From: Methylococcaceae bacterium | GTDB taxonomy: Bacteria; Pseudomonadota; Gammaproteobacteria; Methylococcales; Methylococcaceae | Assembly (NCBI GenBank): GCA_004299145.1 | Contig: SCQD01000191.1 | Coordinates: 1 to 38,235, forward strand | Length of the DNA stretch: 38,235 nt | Direction of reading: 5' to 3' | Translations under genes and position numbers: made by a program | Part shown: one piece after another, positions 1 through 8,760 of the stretch | Layout: the number at the start of each line of letters is the position of its first letter | Position numbering within the stretch: the first letter of the stretch is position 1 | Notes under the pieces: model-generated | Seen by the model: the letters and a program-made list of their open reading frames with translations, nothing else | What the model was told of the DNA's origin: nothing | Databases searched by the model: none

Positions 1-995
1 TGGACGGCGCGCAAGTGCTGCACCACGTCAAAACCCAGCCGGAACTGGCCGCGACGCCGGTTTACGTGGTGTCCGGCCGCGACCGCGATGCCGCTTTGTT
101 GCGGCAAGGCATCATCGGTTATTTGCAAAAACCGGTGGACGATCGCCAGATTGCGCAGGCCGAAGCGGCGGTGCTGTCGGCAAAAGCGGCCGGTAACGCC
201 ATTCTGGTGGTGGAAAGCGGCGGCATCAGCGCCGAAGACGTGCGGCGCATCATCGGCGCCGATGCCGGCTGCGTGCGCAAAACCGCGGCCGGTGCCGCCC
301 TGGCGGCGGCTCTGCATGAACAGGCCTGGCGGTTGGCCGTCATCGACCTGGACGCCCACCCCCTGGAAGACGGCTTGAGCATCGCCCAGACCATACGCGC
401 CGCCAATGCCGGCATCGGCCTGGTGTTTTTCGGCGAGCGCCCGTTGAACGACGAAGACGAAGCGCGGCTGCGCCAGTATTCGGACAGCATCATCATCAAA
501 GCGCCGATGGCCGAGCGGCGTTTGCTGGAAAACATCGAGCGCTTCCTCAAAGAAGTGCCGCAAGCCGGCGCGGCCGGTCCGCCGGGCGGCGGCAAGCGCC
601 TGGAGGGCAAGCGCATCCTGGTGGTGGACGACGATAGCCGCAATCTGTTCGTCATCACCGCCGCGTTGGAACAGCAAGGCGCCAAAGTGAAAAACGCCGT
701 CAACGGCCGGCGCGCTTTGGAGCTGCTGGCGAAAAACCCGGTCGATCTGGTGATCATGGACATCATGATGCCGGAAATGGACGGCTACCAGACCATCGCC
801 CGATTGCGCGCCGATCCTGCGTTGGCGGCTATTCCGGTGCTGGCGTTGACCGCCAAGGCGCTGCCGGATGACCGGGAAAAAACCCTGGCGGCCGGCGCCG
901 ACGATTATCTGTCCAAGCCGGTGGATTACGACGTGCTGATCAACATGGCGGTGCTGTGGTGTGGGCGGCGTAGCATCGTGCAGCCTTCCCCATGA
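1..995 (+). CDS. Multi-receiver response-regulator protein, C-terminal part (truncated by window edge)
   Basis: The reading frame is open from base 3, so the true start lies outside the window. GTG at 15 falls inside a receiver domain and is not a credible start. Three receiver (REC) modules follow. The first is the C-terminal half of a REC ending in an LQKP lysine motif. The second (about 200-550) is degenerate: it keeps a VIDLD strand but lacks a clear acidic pair and the KP motif. The third (about 610-960) is canonical, with ILVVDDD, a phospho-acceptor Asp in IMDIMMPEMDG (codon 759-761) and an LSKP lysine. By family logic this is the output end of a hybrid histidine kinase or a stand-alone REC array. 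It overlaps the next gene by 4 bases (ATGA), indicating translational coupling to the CheB-CheR fusion. What lies upstream, kinase or not, cannot be seen. Confidence 0.85.
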   Translation, partial: DGAQVLHHVKTQPELAATPVYVVSGRDRDAALLRQGIIGYLQKPVDDRQIAQAEAAVLSAKAAGNAILVVESGGISAEDVRRIIGADAGCVRKTAAGAALAAALHEQAWRLAVIDLDAHPLEDGLSIAQTIRAANAGIGLVFFGERPLNDEDEARLRQYSDSIIIKAPMAERRLLENIERFLKEVPQAGAAGPPGGGKRLEGKRILVVDDDSRNLFVITAALEQQGAKVKNAVNGRRALELLAKNPVDLVIMDIMMPEMDGYQTIARLRADPALAAIPVLALTAKALPDDREKTLAAGADDYLSKPVDYDVLINMAVLWCGRRSIVQPSP

Positions 996-2707
996 GCATC
1001 GCCGTGCAGGACAACGGCGTGCTGCACAAGTACGCCATTCTCGGCCGTCTGGAGCAGGCCGGCGAGCAGCAGGAATTGCTGGTGCGCCTGCAAGATTTAT
1101 GCGCCGGCGGCGCGGCGACGGCGCTGGAGCTGGATTTTTACGACGCCGACACCCTGCCGGGGGCGGTGATCGAATCCTTGGCGGACTTACTGGATCGCGG
1201 CGTCAAACTGAAAATCGTCGCTTACCACGCTTTGCTCAGCCATAGCCTGATGCGCCTGGGCCTGCCGGTTTTGCCGATGTCCCACCAGCCGCCACGGGCA
1301 CCCCGGCCGCGCTGCAAAGCGCTGGTGCTGGCCGGCTCGGCGCAGAGTCTGGACAAGATTCTCTACATCGTCGGCCGTTTGCCGCCCGGCGATGCCTCGG
1401 TGTTCATCGCCCAGCACGTGCAGGAAGATCAGGTAAACCTGCTGGACAAACTGCTTAAAGTGCGCACCGAATACCGCGTGCTCATGCCGCAAAGTCTGAC
1501 ACCCGTGGAATCGGGCGTGATCTATGTCGCCCCACCCGCCCACCACATGAAAGTGGCGCACGGTTTGATCTATCTCACCCGAGACCGCAAAATCCAGTTT
1601 GCCCGGCCATCCATCGACGTGTTGTTCGAATCGGTGGCGGGGGAATACGGCGCCGAGGCGTTGGCCGTATTGTTGTGCGGTTACGGCCAGGACGGCGTGG
1701 CCGGTTGCGCCGCGTTGAAAGCCGCCGGCGCAAGCGTCATTATCGAGGACAGCGCCGAGTGCGAACCGGCCTGCGTGCTGCCGGACAGCGCCCGCAGCGC
1801 CGGCGCTTTCGATCTGGTGCTGAAATGCCCCGCCATTACCAGCGTGGCGGCGGCATCCATCGCGGGCGATGCCGCCACGCCCGGCGGCGAGTGGCTGGAA
1901 CTGTTTCTGCAAGCGGTGCAGAGCCGCTACGACTACGACTTCCGCGGCTATCAGCGGGACAGTCTGGAACGGCGCATTCGCAATGCCGGCCGCGATTTCG
2001 GCCTGGACGGTTTTGCCGATTTCCAGCGCGCCGTGCTGGCAGAGCCGCCGCTGTTTCAGCGTTTGCTGGCGGAAATGTCGGTCGGCGTCAGCGGATTTTT
2101 CCGCCATCCCGAACAGTTTCGCTGCTTGCGCGAGGAAATCCTGCCGTACCTGACCAGCTTTCCGTTGATCAAAATCTGGTCGGCCGGTTGCGCCACCGGC
2201 GAAGAAGCCTACTCGCTGGCCATTTTGCTGGAGGAACTGGGCCTGCTGGAAAAAAGCCGGATTTTTGCCACCGACATCAATCCGTATTTACTGGAACTGG
2301 CCAAGTCCGGCCTGTTTCCCACGGAAGCCCTGGCCGGCAGCCGGGAAAACTATCTGGCGAGCGGCGGAACGCGCTATTTCGACGCTTACGTCACGCCGGG
2401 CGGCCATTTTTTGAAAGCCGACCCGCGTTTGCGCGAGCACATTTTGTTTTATCGCCACTCGCTGGCGCACGACGGCGTTTTCAACGAGTTCCAGCTGATT
2501 CTGTGCCGCAACGTGCTGATTTATTTCGACGCCGGCTTGCAAAAGCAGGTATTGCAGCAGTGTTTCGTCCGTTCCCTGCACCGCGACGGCTTTTTGCTGT
2601 TGGGTCCCCAGGACGGTTTGCGGCACCTGGCCCTGGCGCAAGGCTTTGCGGCTTATGGCCGCTGCGGCCATTTCTATCGCCTGCGTGGAGAACCTGCCCA
2701 TGCCTGA
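992..2707 (+). CDS. CheB-CheR fusion: protein-glutamate methylesterase / methyltransferase
   Basis: A 571-residue chemotaxis-type fusion. Residues 1-105 form a small alpha/beta region that looks STAS-like, although this is tentative. Residues 108-290 are a CheB methylesterase domain. Spacing against E. coli CheB places the catalytic triad at Ser116 (AGSAQS), His142 (AQH) and Asp234 (GYGQDG). The usual S-T-G-G is changed to S-A-Q-S, so Ser is kept but the following glycines are lost. Residues 300-565 are CheR, with the SAM-binding SAGCATGEEAYS, ATDIN and LCRNVLIYFD motifs. There is no N-terminal receiver, so any control by phosphorylation would have to come from partners such as the REC array encoded just upstream. 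No methyl-accepting chemoreceptor is in the window. The start ATG overlaps the upstream stop by 4 bases, and its own stop overlaps the kinase start by 8 bases. Confidence 0.9.
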   Translation: MSIAVQDNGVLHKYAILGRLEQAGEQQELLVRLQDLCAGGAATALELDFYDADTLPGAVIESLADLLDRGVKLKIVAYHALLSHSLMRLGLPVLPMSHQPPRAPRPRCKALVLAGSAQSLDKILYIVGRLPPGDASVFIAQHVQEDQVNLLDKLLKVRTEYRVLMPQSLTPVESGVIYVAPPAHHMKVAHGLIYLTRDRKIQFARPSIDVLFESVAGEYGAEALAVLLCGYGQDGVAGCAALKAAGASVIIEDSAECEPACVLPDSARSAGAFDLVLKCPAITSVAAASIAGDAATPGGEWLELFLQAVQSRYDYDFRGYQRDSLERRIRNAGRDFGLDGFADFQRAVLAEPPLFQRLLAEMSVGVSGFFRHPEQFRCLREEILPYLTSFPLIKIWSAGCATGEEAYSLAILLEELGLLEKSRIFATDINPYLLELAKSGLFPTEALAGSRENYLASGGTRYFDAYVTPGGHFLKADPRLREHILFYRHSLAHDGVFNEFQLILCRNVLIYFDAGLQKQVLQQCFVRSLHRDGFLLLGPQDGLRHLALAQGFAAYGRCGHFYRLRGEPAHA

Positions 2708-5700
2708 ACACCGCATAAAACTGGGGCTCATGCCCCCTTTGACCGGCCTGGTGGACATCTACGGCGCGGAGATCAGCCGCGCCGGACAGATCGCCTGCGC
2801 GGAAATCAACGCAAGCGGCGGCGTGCTGGGCCGCGAGCTGGAACTGGTGATCGAAGACGACGGCAGCCTGCCGGAAAGCGCGGTCGCGGCCGCCATCCGG
2901 CTGGTGGAGCAGCACCGCTGCGTCGCCATCGTCGGCAATCTGCTGTCCAATTCGCGCATCGCCGTCGCCTACCGGGTGGCCGAGCCGCGCAAAATTCCCT
3001 ACCTCAATTTTTCTTTTTACGAAGGCAGCATACTCAGCCGCTATTTTTTCCATTTCGCCGCCCTGCCCAATCAGCAGATCGACCGCATGATCCCCAGCAT
3101 GTGCCAGCGCTATGGCCCGCGCATGTTCTTCGCCGGCAACAACTACGAATGGCCGCGCGGCTCCATCGACGCCGCCAAGCGCGCCCTGGAACAAACGGGT
3201 GGGCAGACGGTGGGCGAGGAATACTGCCCCATCGGCGTGAGCGGGGACGACATCGAACGCCTGCTGGACCACGTGGCCGCCTCCGGCGCCGAGGTATTCG
3301 TGCCCTATTTTGCCGGCACCGATCAAGTGCATCTGCTGACGCGCTTTACCGAAAGGGGCATGAAACAGCGCATGGCGGTGGTGATGGGGCACTACGATGA
3401 GATCATGGCCAGCCGCTTGCCGGCACAGGTGCGGGCAGGCTTTTATTCCAGCAATACTTATTTCATGACCCTGGATACGCCGGAAAACCGCGCTTATCTG
3501 GCGTGCCTCGCCGCCATGCCCGGCGTGAGCGGGATTTGGCCGCAGGGCAACGGCATTCTGACCAACTTCGGCGAAGGCACTTATCTGTGCGTCAAGGCTT
3601 TCGCCCAGGCAGCCAATCAGGCCGGCAGTCTGGCTCCCGAAGCGCTGGTCGACGCCCTGGAAACCGTTTGCGTCACCGGGCCGCAGGGCAGTGTGCAAAT
3701 GGACCCGGCGACGCACCACGCCCGCGTCAATACCTGTTTGTCGCGCTGCCAGGCCGACGGCAGGTTTGCCATCGTCGAACGCTTCGGCGCCATCGAGCCG
3801 CTGTTGCCGGCGCGCTACCGGCATTTGCGCATCAGAAAGCAATCCGAACTGGACGAAGACATCCACTTGCAAGCCCGGATGATCGCGCAGATGAGCGAAG
3901 CGATTTTTCTGGTCGACGCGGCGGACAGCCGCATCATTTACACCAACCCCGGCGCCGAGCGCCTGTTCGGCTATGACGAAGGCGCCCTGGCCGGCCGGAA
4001 CTTTGCGGCGCTGTTCGCACCCGACGGCCAGACCGCGGAACAGCAAGCGGCCGCCATCGGCGAGACCGTGCTGGAAAAAGGGGTCTGGCAGGGTGAAACC
4101 ACCAACATCAGCCGGGACGGCGCGGTTTTTTGCTGCGCCGTTTCGGTTTCCGTGTTTACCCATCCCCGGCACGGCGAAGTGTGGATGGTGCTGGCCAAGG
4201 ACATCACCGAACGGAAGCGGGCGGAAGAAACCCTGCGCAAGAGCGAGTTTCTGTTCCGCTCACTGTTCGAGCTGGGCAATATCGGGGTTGCCATCACCTC
4301 CCCCGAAAAAGGCTGGTTGCGGGTGAATCCCCGGCTGTGCCGCATGCTCGGCTACGAGGAAGCGGAGTTGCTGTGCATGGACTGGGCGGAGATGACTTAT
4401 CCGGAGGATTTGGCCGCCGACGTCGCCCAGTTCGAACGCATGCTGGCGGGAGACGTCGACAGTTACGAAATGGACAAGCGCTTTTTCCGCAAAGACGGCG
4501 GCGTCATCTATACCCGCCTCACCGTGGCCTGCTACAGGAACGCAGGAAAAGTCCAGTTTGTCATGGCCGGATTGCTGGATATCAGCGAAAGCAAGCTCAC
4601 AGAACAAGAACTGCTGCTGCACCGCAATCACCTCGAAGAACTGGTGGCGATACGTACCGCCGAGTTACGCCGCCAGCAGGCTTTCACCACAACCGCGCTG
4701 GAAAACATCAGCGACGGCATCGTTGCCTGCGATGATCGCGGCGTACTGTCTTTTTTCAACCGCACCACGCGCGAAATTCACGGCATAGAGCAGGACGACC
4801 TGCCGCCGCAGCGCTGGAGCGAGCATTACCGGCTGCTGCAGGCGGATGGCGTCACCCCCATGCCCACCGAGCGCATTCCGCTGTTCCGCGCTTTCCAGGG
4901 TGAACGGGTGCGCGATCAGGAACTGGTTATCGCGCACGTGGACGGCAGCAAGCGCATCCTGCTGTGCTCGGGCCAGCCCATGTACGACAAGGAAGGCGCC
5001 AAGATCGGCGCGGTCGTTTCCATGCACGACGTCACTGCGCAAAAGCAGGCCGAAGCCGAACTCATCAAGGCCCGCGACGCCGCCGAAGCCGCCAACCGCG
5101 CCAAAAGCGTGTTCCTGGCCAACATGAGCCACGAACTGCGCACGCCGCTCAACGCCATACTCGGCTTTGTCCAGTTGATGGCGCGCGATGCGCAGTTGAA
5201 CGCGCAGCACCGCAGCGAGCTGGACACCATCAACCGCGCCGGCCGACATTTGCTGGCGCTGATCAACGACGTGCTGGAAATTTCCCGCATCGAAGCGGGC
5301 CGCACCTGCGTGCAAAAAGCCGTGTTCGATCTGGATGATTGCCTGCGCGCCATCGAGGACATCATCCGCGTCCGCGCCCAAGCCAAAGGGCTGGCTTTCA
5401 GCGTCGAGCGCTGCGGATTGCCGCCGCGCTATGTCGACGGCGACGCCCACCACCTCAGCCAGGTGCTGATCAATTTGCTGGGCAATGCCGTCAAATACAC
5501 CGATCAGGGCGGGGTGGTGCTGCGTTTGACGCCGACCTCCGTTTTTCCGGATACGGCCAGGGAAAGGGGGCTCAATGACCATGACCTCATCCGCTTCGAA
5601 GTGATCGACAGCGGCCCAGGCATCGCCGCCGAAGACCAGCCCCGCATTTTCAAGCCTTTCTATCAAACCGAGGCCGGCATCGCCAAGGGCGAGGGCACAG

Positions 5701-6491
5701 GGCTGGGGCTGACCATCAGCCAGGAGTTTGTGCGCCTGATGGGCGGCAGGATCGAACTGCATAGCCAGCCGGGCCAAGGCTGCGTGTTTGCTTTCACCTT
5801 GCCGCTGCCGGCAGCCGAGGCGCCGGCGCCGGCGCCGCCTGTGCGGCGGGTGGCGGGGCTGGCGCCGCATCAATCCAGCAGGCGGGTGCTGGTGGCGGAA
5901 GACAACGCCGATAACCGCGAACTGATTTGCCGCTTGTTGCAAAGCGCCGGATTTGACGTGCTGACGGTGGAAAATGGCCGGCAGGCGATCGACGCGTTTC
6001 AGGCTTGGCGGCCCGACGTGATCTGCATGGACATGCGCATGCCGGTGCTGGACGGCTACCAGGCCACGCGGGCCATCCGCGCTTTGCCCGGCGGCGGAGC
6101 AGTGAAAATCGTCGCGCTCACCGCCAGCGTATTTCAGGAAGACCGCCACCACATTCTCGGTGCCGGCTGCGACGATATGCTGACCAAGCCGCTGGATTTC
6201 GACCGGCTGCTGCAACGCTTGGGGGAGTTGCTGAACCTGGAATTGCAATATGCCGAGCCCGAACCCGAGCCGGAAGGCGGCTTAGCCACGCCGGACCTGA
6301 GCGGCGTCGACGCCGCCACGCGCGCCGAACTGGCGCGGGCCGCCGAGCTGCTGGATATGGAAGCCGTACAAGCGATCATCGAGCGGTTGCGGCCTGAACA
6401 GCCTGCTCTGGCGCAAACCTTGGCCGCCTGGGTGGACGCCTACCGTTTCGACGCCGTGGCTGAACTTTGCCGGCGCGCGGTCGGCCTTTAA
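2700..6491 (+). CDS. Hybrid histidine kinase with an unexported periplasmic-binding-protein-like sensor, three PAS domains and a receiver
   Basis: The protein has 1263 residues from ATG 2700, which overlaps the cheB-cheR stop by 8 bases. An in-frame start at 2646 lies inside cheB-cheR and is less likely. Residues 5-385 resemble the type 1 periplasmic-binding fold of amide/urea/amino-acid receptors (AmiC/UrtA-like: IKLGLMPPLTG, AGQIACAEINASGG). There is no signal peptide and no membrane helix anywhere, so the whole protein should be cytosolic, as AmiC is. PAS domains follow at about 393-510, 520-637 and 663-780. The dimerisation/phospho-acceptor His is H811 (NMSHELRTP). The ATPase has an N box near 925 and DSGPGIA and GEGTGLGL motifs. 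A receiver at 1061-1175 has phospho-Asp D1111. The last 65 residues form a helical tail shared with the other three kinases here. The ligand is unknown; a small amide, urea or amino acid is an inference from the fold. Confidence 0.88.
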   Translation: MPEHRIKLGLMPPLTGLVDIYGAEISRAGQIACAEINASGGVLGRELELVIEDDGSLPESAVAAAIRLVEQHRCVAIVGNLLSNSRIAVAYRVAEPRKIPYLNFSFYEGSILSRYFFHFAALPNQQIDRMIPSMCQRYGPRMFFAGNNYEWPRGSIDAAKRALEQTGGQTVGEEYCPIGVSGDDIERLLDHVAASGAEVFVPYFAGTDQVHLLTRFTERGMKQRMAVVMGHYDEIMASRLPAQVRAGFYSSNTYFMTLDTPENRAYLACLAAMPGVSGIWPQGNGILTNFGEGTYLCVKAFAQAANQAGSLAPEALVDALETVCVTGPQGSVQMDPATHHARVNTCLSRCQADGRFAIVERFGAIEPLLPARYRHLRIRKQSELDEDIHLQARMIAQMSEAIFLVDAADSRIIYTNPGAERLFGYDEGALAGRNFAALFAPDGQTAEQQAAAIGETVLEKGVWQGETTNISRDGAVFCCAVSVSVFTHPRHGEVWMVLAKDITERKRAEETLRKSEFLFRSLFELGNIGVAITSPEKGWLRVNPRLCRMLGYEEAELLCMDWAEMTYPEDLAADVAQFERMLAGDVDSYEMDKRFFRKDGGVIYTRLTVACYRNAGKVQFVMAGLLDISESKLTEQELLLHRNHLEELVAIRTAELRRQQAFTTTALENISDGIVACDDRGVLSFFNRTTREIHGIEQDDLPPQRWSEHYRLLQADGVTPMPTERIPLFRAFQGERVRDQELVIAHVDGSKRILLCSGQPMYDKEGAKIGAVVSMHDVTAQKQAEAELIKARDAAEAANRAKSVFLANMSHELRTPLNAILGFVQLMARDAQLNAQHRSELDTINRAGRHLLALINDVLEISRIEAGRTCVQKAVFDLDDCLRAIEDIIRVRAQAKGLAFSVERCGLPPRYVDGDAHHLSQVLINLLGNAVKYTDQGGVVLRLTPTSVFPDTARERGLNDHDLIRFEVIDSGPGIAAEDQPRIFKPFYQTEAGIAKGEGTGLGLTISQEFVRLMGGRIELHSQPGQGCVFAFTLPLPAAEAPAPAPPVRRVAGLAPHQSSRRVLVAEDNADNRELICRLLQSAGFDVLTVENGRQAIDAFQAWRPDVICMDMRMPVLDGYQATRAIRALPGGGAVKIVALTASVFQEDRHHILGAGCDDMLTKPLDFDRLLQRLGELLNLELQYAEPEPEPEGGLATPDLSGVDAATRAELARAAELLDMEAVQAIIERLRPEQPALAQTLAAWVDAYRFDAVAELCRRAVGL

Positions 6492-6502
6492 ATTACCCAA
6501 GC

Positions 6503-6646
6503 CGGCTCGTGGTAATCGTTCACGCCCCCTGTTTTTTTATGCCCTCACCCCAGCCCTATCCAGAAGCCTTAGTGATACCGCTTCGCGGCGGCTTTCCCGG
6601 TGGGAGAGGGGCAAAGGTGGGTGGGCGTGAACGATTACGGCTCGTG
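6503..6646. repeat. Flanking 8-base target-site duplication around the 6512 element
   Basis: GGCTCGTG occurs at 6504-6511 and again at 6639-6646, immediately outside a 127-base inverted-repeat element. The match extends by one shared C if the element end is counted. An 8-base duplication is the kind left by IS66-type transposition. Confidence 0.75.
6512..6638. mobile_element. 127-bp MITE-like palindromic element with perfect 16-bp terminal inverted repeats
   Basis: The ends are GTAATCGTTCACGCCC (6512-6527) and its exact reverse complement (6623-6638), flanked by an 8-base direct repeat. The terminal GTAA and the 8-base duplication resemble IS66-family ends, so a non-autonomous IS66-type derivative is likely; this is an inference, since no transposase is present. 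The interior is itself a nested imperfect hairpin. GCCCTCACCC (from 6541) pairs with GGGAGAGGGGC (about 6602-6612), AGAAGCC pairs with GGCTTT, and CCGC-TTC-GCGG forms the tip. The same interior occurs inside cmoB at about 32290-32361. It occupies most of the gap between two convergent signalling operons. Confidence 0.8.
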
Positions 6647-6694
6647 AGGAAGCTGATTTGAGCTTGCGCAGATAACCCCGCCATTATTCAATCC

Positions 6695-6757
6695 ATGAAA
6701 ATCATGTTTGATAAGGAGGTATACCACCATGCCGTGCCGATGGTGCTCGCGCCATGA
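6695..6757 (+). other. Tiny ORF remnant with a perfect Shine-Dalgarno-like sequence nearby
   Basis: ATG 6695 opens 20 codons (MKIMFDKEV...) ending at TGA 6757. The first residues vaguely resemble the start of DUF2283-type small proteins, which suggests a decayed gene start. Within it, AAGGAGGT (6713-6720) sits 8 bases before another ATG (6729), but that frame runs antisense through the downstream kinase and looks like a shadow. Probably not functional. Confidence 0.2.
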
Positions 6758-6761
6758 CCGG

Positions 6762-8747
6762 TTAGCATTGGGTCGACGCAAGCAGTGCCAGCATGGCTGC
6801 GTAATCATAGCTGTGCGCCTGTACGCGCAATGCCGCCGCCAGATCGGGCGCGGACTCTCCGATGGTGTCGATAATTTCCAGGATGCGTTCGCTGTCCAGT
6901 GCGACCAGCGCCTCGTCCAGCGACCGGCGCAACGGCTCCGGCACTGCGGCCATTGCGGCGGCGCTGGCCTCGGGCCGGGTGGCGGGAGCGGCCGGCTCCG
7001 CCACGCTTCGCGCAAAGTTCAATCCCCACAATCCTTCCATGCAGCCGAAAATTTGTTCCGGGCGGAAAGGCTTGTGGACGATGGCATCGAAACCGGCGGC
7101 CGTGAGTTCCTCCTCCTCTGCCGGTTGTATCGGCAGTTCTACCCGGAAGGTGCTGCCCAGACCCGGCGTGCTGGTCAGCGACAGACGGCCGCCCATCAGT
7201 TCCACCAGGCGGCGGCTGATGGCCAGACCCAGGCCCGTGCCCTGCTGCTCGTTCTGCGGGCCGATCTGTACGAAGGGCGCCATGATTCTGGTCTGATCTT
7301 CAGGGGAAATGCCGCAACCGGTGTCCTCCACTTCCATCAGCAGGCGGTCCGGTTGAGCGGGGTCCAGCCCCAGGCGCAGGGTGATGCTCCCCTGCTTGGT
7401 GGCTTTGATGGCGTTGGAGATCAAATTGACCAGGATCTGCCGCAGCTTGGTTTCGTCGCCGACGATGTAACGGGGAAATCGGGGGCATTGATTTACCAGC
7501 AGTTGCAGTCCTTTGTCCTCAGCGCGGCTGCGCAGCATGCCGGCGACGTGGAGCATCGTGGCGCCGAGGTCGAAAGGCGCCGTCTGCACGCTGACGCGCC
7601 CGGCTTCGATCTTGGCGATTTCGAGCGCATTGTTGAGCAGGCCGAGCAGGTGGCCGCCGCTTTTGTGTATGATCGCCAGCGTTTCTTTTTGGGCGGCGGG
7701 GATGGCCGCATCGCGCCGCAACAGCTCGGAAAAGCCCAGAATGGCGTTCAACGGCGTGCGCAATTCATGCGACATGTTGGCCAGGAAAGCGCTTTTGGCG
7801 CGGTTGGCGGCTTCGGCGAATTCCTTGGCGTGGGAGAGGGCGGCGGTGCGTTCTTCCACCAAGGTTTCCAGGTGTTGGCGGTAGCGTTCCAGCTCGGTTT
7901 CGATCAATACACGTTCGGTGATGTCCTGCACGGTTCCCACCGAACGCATCGGCTTGCCGTCCGCGGCATAATAGGTCTCGCAGCGTTCATGCGCGTGCTT
8001 GATTCGCCCGTCCGGCATGAGTAGCCGATGGGTAATGTTATAGGGGGCATGGGATGCCAAAGAGCGCGAGTACGCGGCGTTGACCTCGGCGCGGTCTTCG
8101 GGGTGGATGGATGATAGGAACGCCTCGTAGTTGGCGTCGAACCGAGCCTGGTCTATCTCGAAAATGCGAAACATCTCGTCCGACCAGGTGAGCCTGTTCG
8201 TCGATAAATCAAGCTCCCAGCTGCCGATTTGTGCGATGCGCTGGGCTGCGGCCAGTCCTTGCTCGCTCTTGCGCAGAGACTCTTCCGCCTGCTTGCGCTC
8301 GGCCATTTCACGTTGTAGTTGCTCATTGGACAATCGCAGAGCGGTCGTTTGTGCTTCAAGCAGCAAACGGGTTTGGCGCAATTCGAGATGAACTTTGACT
8401 TTTGCCAGTAATTCCTGGCGCTGGAATGGCTTGGAAATAAAGTCGATGGCGCCTTGCTCCAAACCTTGGACGCGCTGCTCGGTTTCCGAAACAGCACTGA
8501 GAATAATCACGGGAATGTCATGAGTTTCCGGGCATGATTTAAGCTGGCGTAAAACCTCAAATCCATCCATGCCGGGCATTAAAATATCCAGCAGGATCAA
8601 TGTGGGCAGATTGACGGCAACCGCGGCCAATGCAATCTCGCCGCTGTTTGCAGGCAGTACGTAATAGCCTTCCGCTTCCAGAATATCCGTCAGCAATCCC
8701 AGTGATTCCAGCGTGTCATCGACGACCAGAATGGCGTTATTGCTCAT
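6762..8747 (-). CDS. Receiver-PAS-histidine kinase with a deleted C-terminal receiver
   Basis: A 661-residue cytosolic kinase. An N-terminal receiver (5-120) has Asp10/Asp11, phospho-acceptor D54 (LLDILMPGMDG) and Lys106 (ISKP). A helical linker leads to a PAS fold with PAC segment (about 165-280), then a coiled coil, phospho-acceptor H327 (NMSHELRTP) and an ATPase domain with N441, DTGCGI (475-480) and GTGLGLAIS. After the ATPase, residues 541-578 match only the last part of the receiver in the neighbouring kinase ([17 protein letters not shown]). The acidic pair, the phospho-Asp strand and about 110 residues are missing without a frameshift. The helical tail shared with the other kinases follows (603-658). 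It starts 13 bases after the stop of the GAF-domain kinase, so the two are co-transcribed and may act in one relay. The N-terminal receiver probably takes the phosphoryl group from a partner. Confidence 0.88.
   Translation of the reverse strand: MSNNAILVVDDTLESLGLLTDILEAEGYYVLPANSGEIALAAVAVNLPTLILLDILMPGMDGFEVLRQLKSCPETHDIPVIILSAVSETEQRVQGLEQGAIDFISKPFQRQELLAKVKVHLELRQTRLLLEAQTTALRLSNEQLQREMAERKQAEESLRKSEQGLAAAQRIAQIGSWELDLSTNRLTWSDEMFRIFEIDQARFDANYEAFLSSIHPEDRAEVNAAYSRSLASHAPYNITHRLLMPDGRIKHAHERCETYYAADGKPMRSVGTVQDITERVLIETELERYRQHLETLVEERTAALSHAKEFAEAANRAKSAFLANMSHELRTPLNAILGFSELLRRDAAIPAAQKETLAIIHKSGGHLLGLLNNALEIAKIEAGRVSVQTAPFDLGATMLHVAGMLRSRAEDKGLQLLVNQCPRFPRYIVGDETKLRQILVNLISNAIKATKQGSITLRLGLDPAQPDRLLMEVEDTGCGISPEDQTRIMAPFVQIGPQNEQQGTGLGLAISRRLVELMGGRLSLTSTPGLGSTFRVELPIQPAEEEELTAAGFDAIVHKPFRPEQIFGCMEGLWGLNFARSVAEPAAPATRPEASAAAMAAVPEPLRRSLDEALVALDSERILEIIDTIGESAPDLAAALRVQAHSYDYAAMLALLASTQC
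7014..7127 (-). pseudogene. Receiver-domain remnant inside the kinase at 6762-8747
   Basis: This stretch encodes residues 541-578 of the kinase. It aligns with the final alpha5/beta5 part of the receiver of the gene at 8761-10818: [18 protein letters not shown] here, [18 protein letters not shown] there. The conserved Lys-Pro is kept, but everything from the start of the receiver to past the phosphorylated aspartate is gone. An in-frame deletion after duplication is the simplest explanation. Confidence 0.8.
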
Positions 8748-8760
8748 TGGAAGAGGTTCC

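Noticed and set aside
2481-4172. Long minus-strand ORF (563 codons)
   Set aside because: Antisense shadow of the CheB-CheR and PBP-kinase genes, which have full domain support.
4665-6248. Long minus-strand ORF (527 codons)
   Set aside because: Antisense to the PAS/kinase part of the gene at 2700-6491; the low-complexity His/Gln/Ala/Arg composition is typical of shadows.
6708-8024. Long plus-strand ORF (438 codons) with AAGGAGGT before an ATG
   Set aside because: It is antisense to a clear histidine kinase. Its product is rich in Arg, Gln and Gly with no recognisable fold, as expected of a shadow frame in GC-rich DNA.
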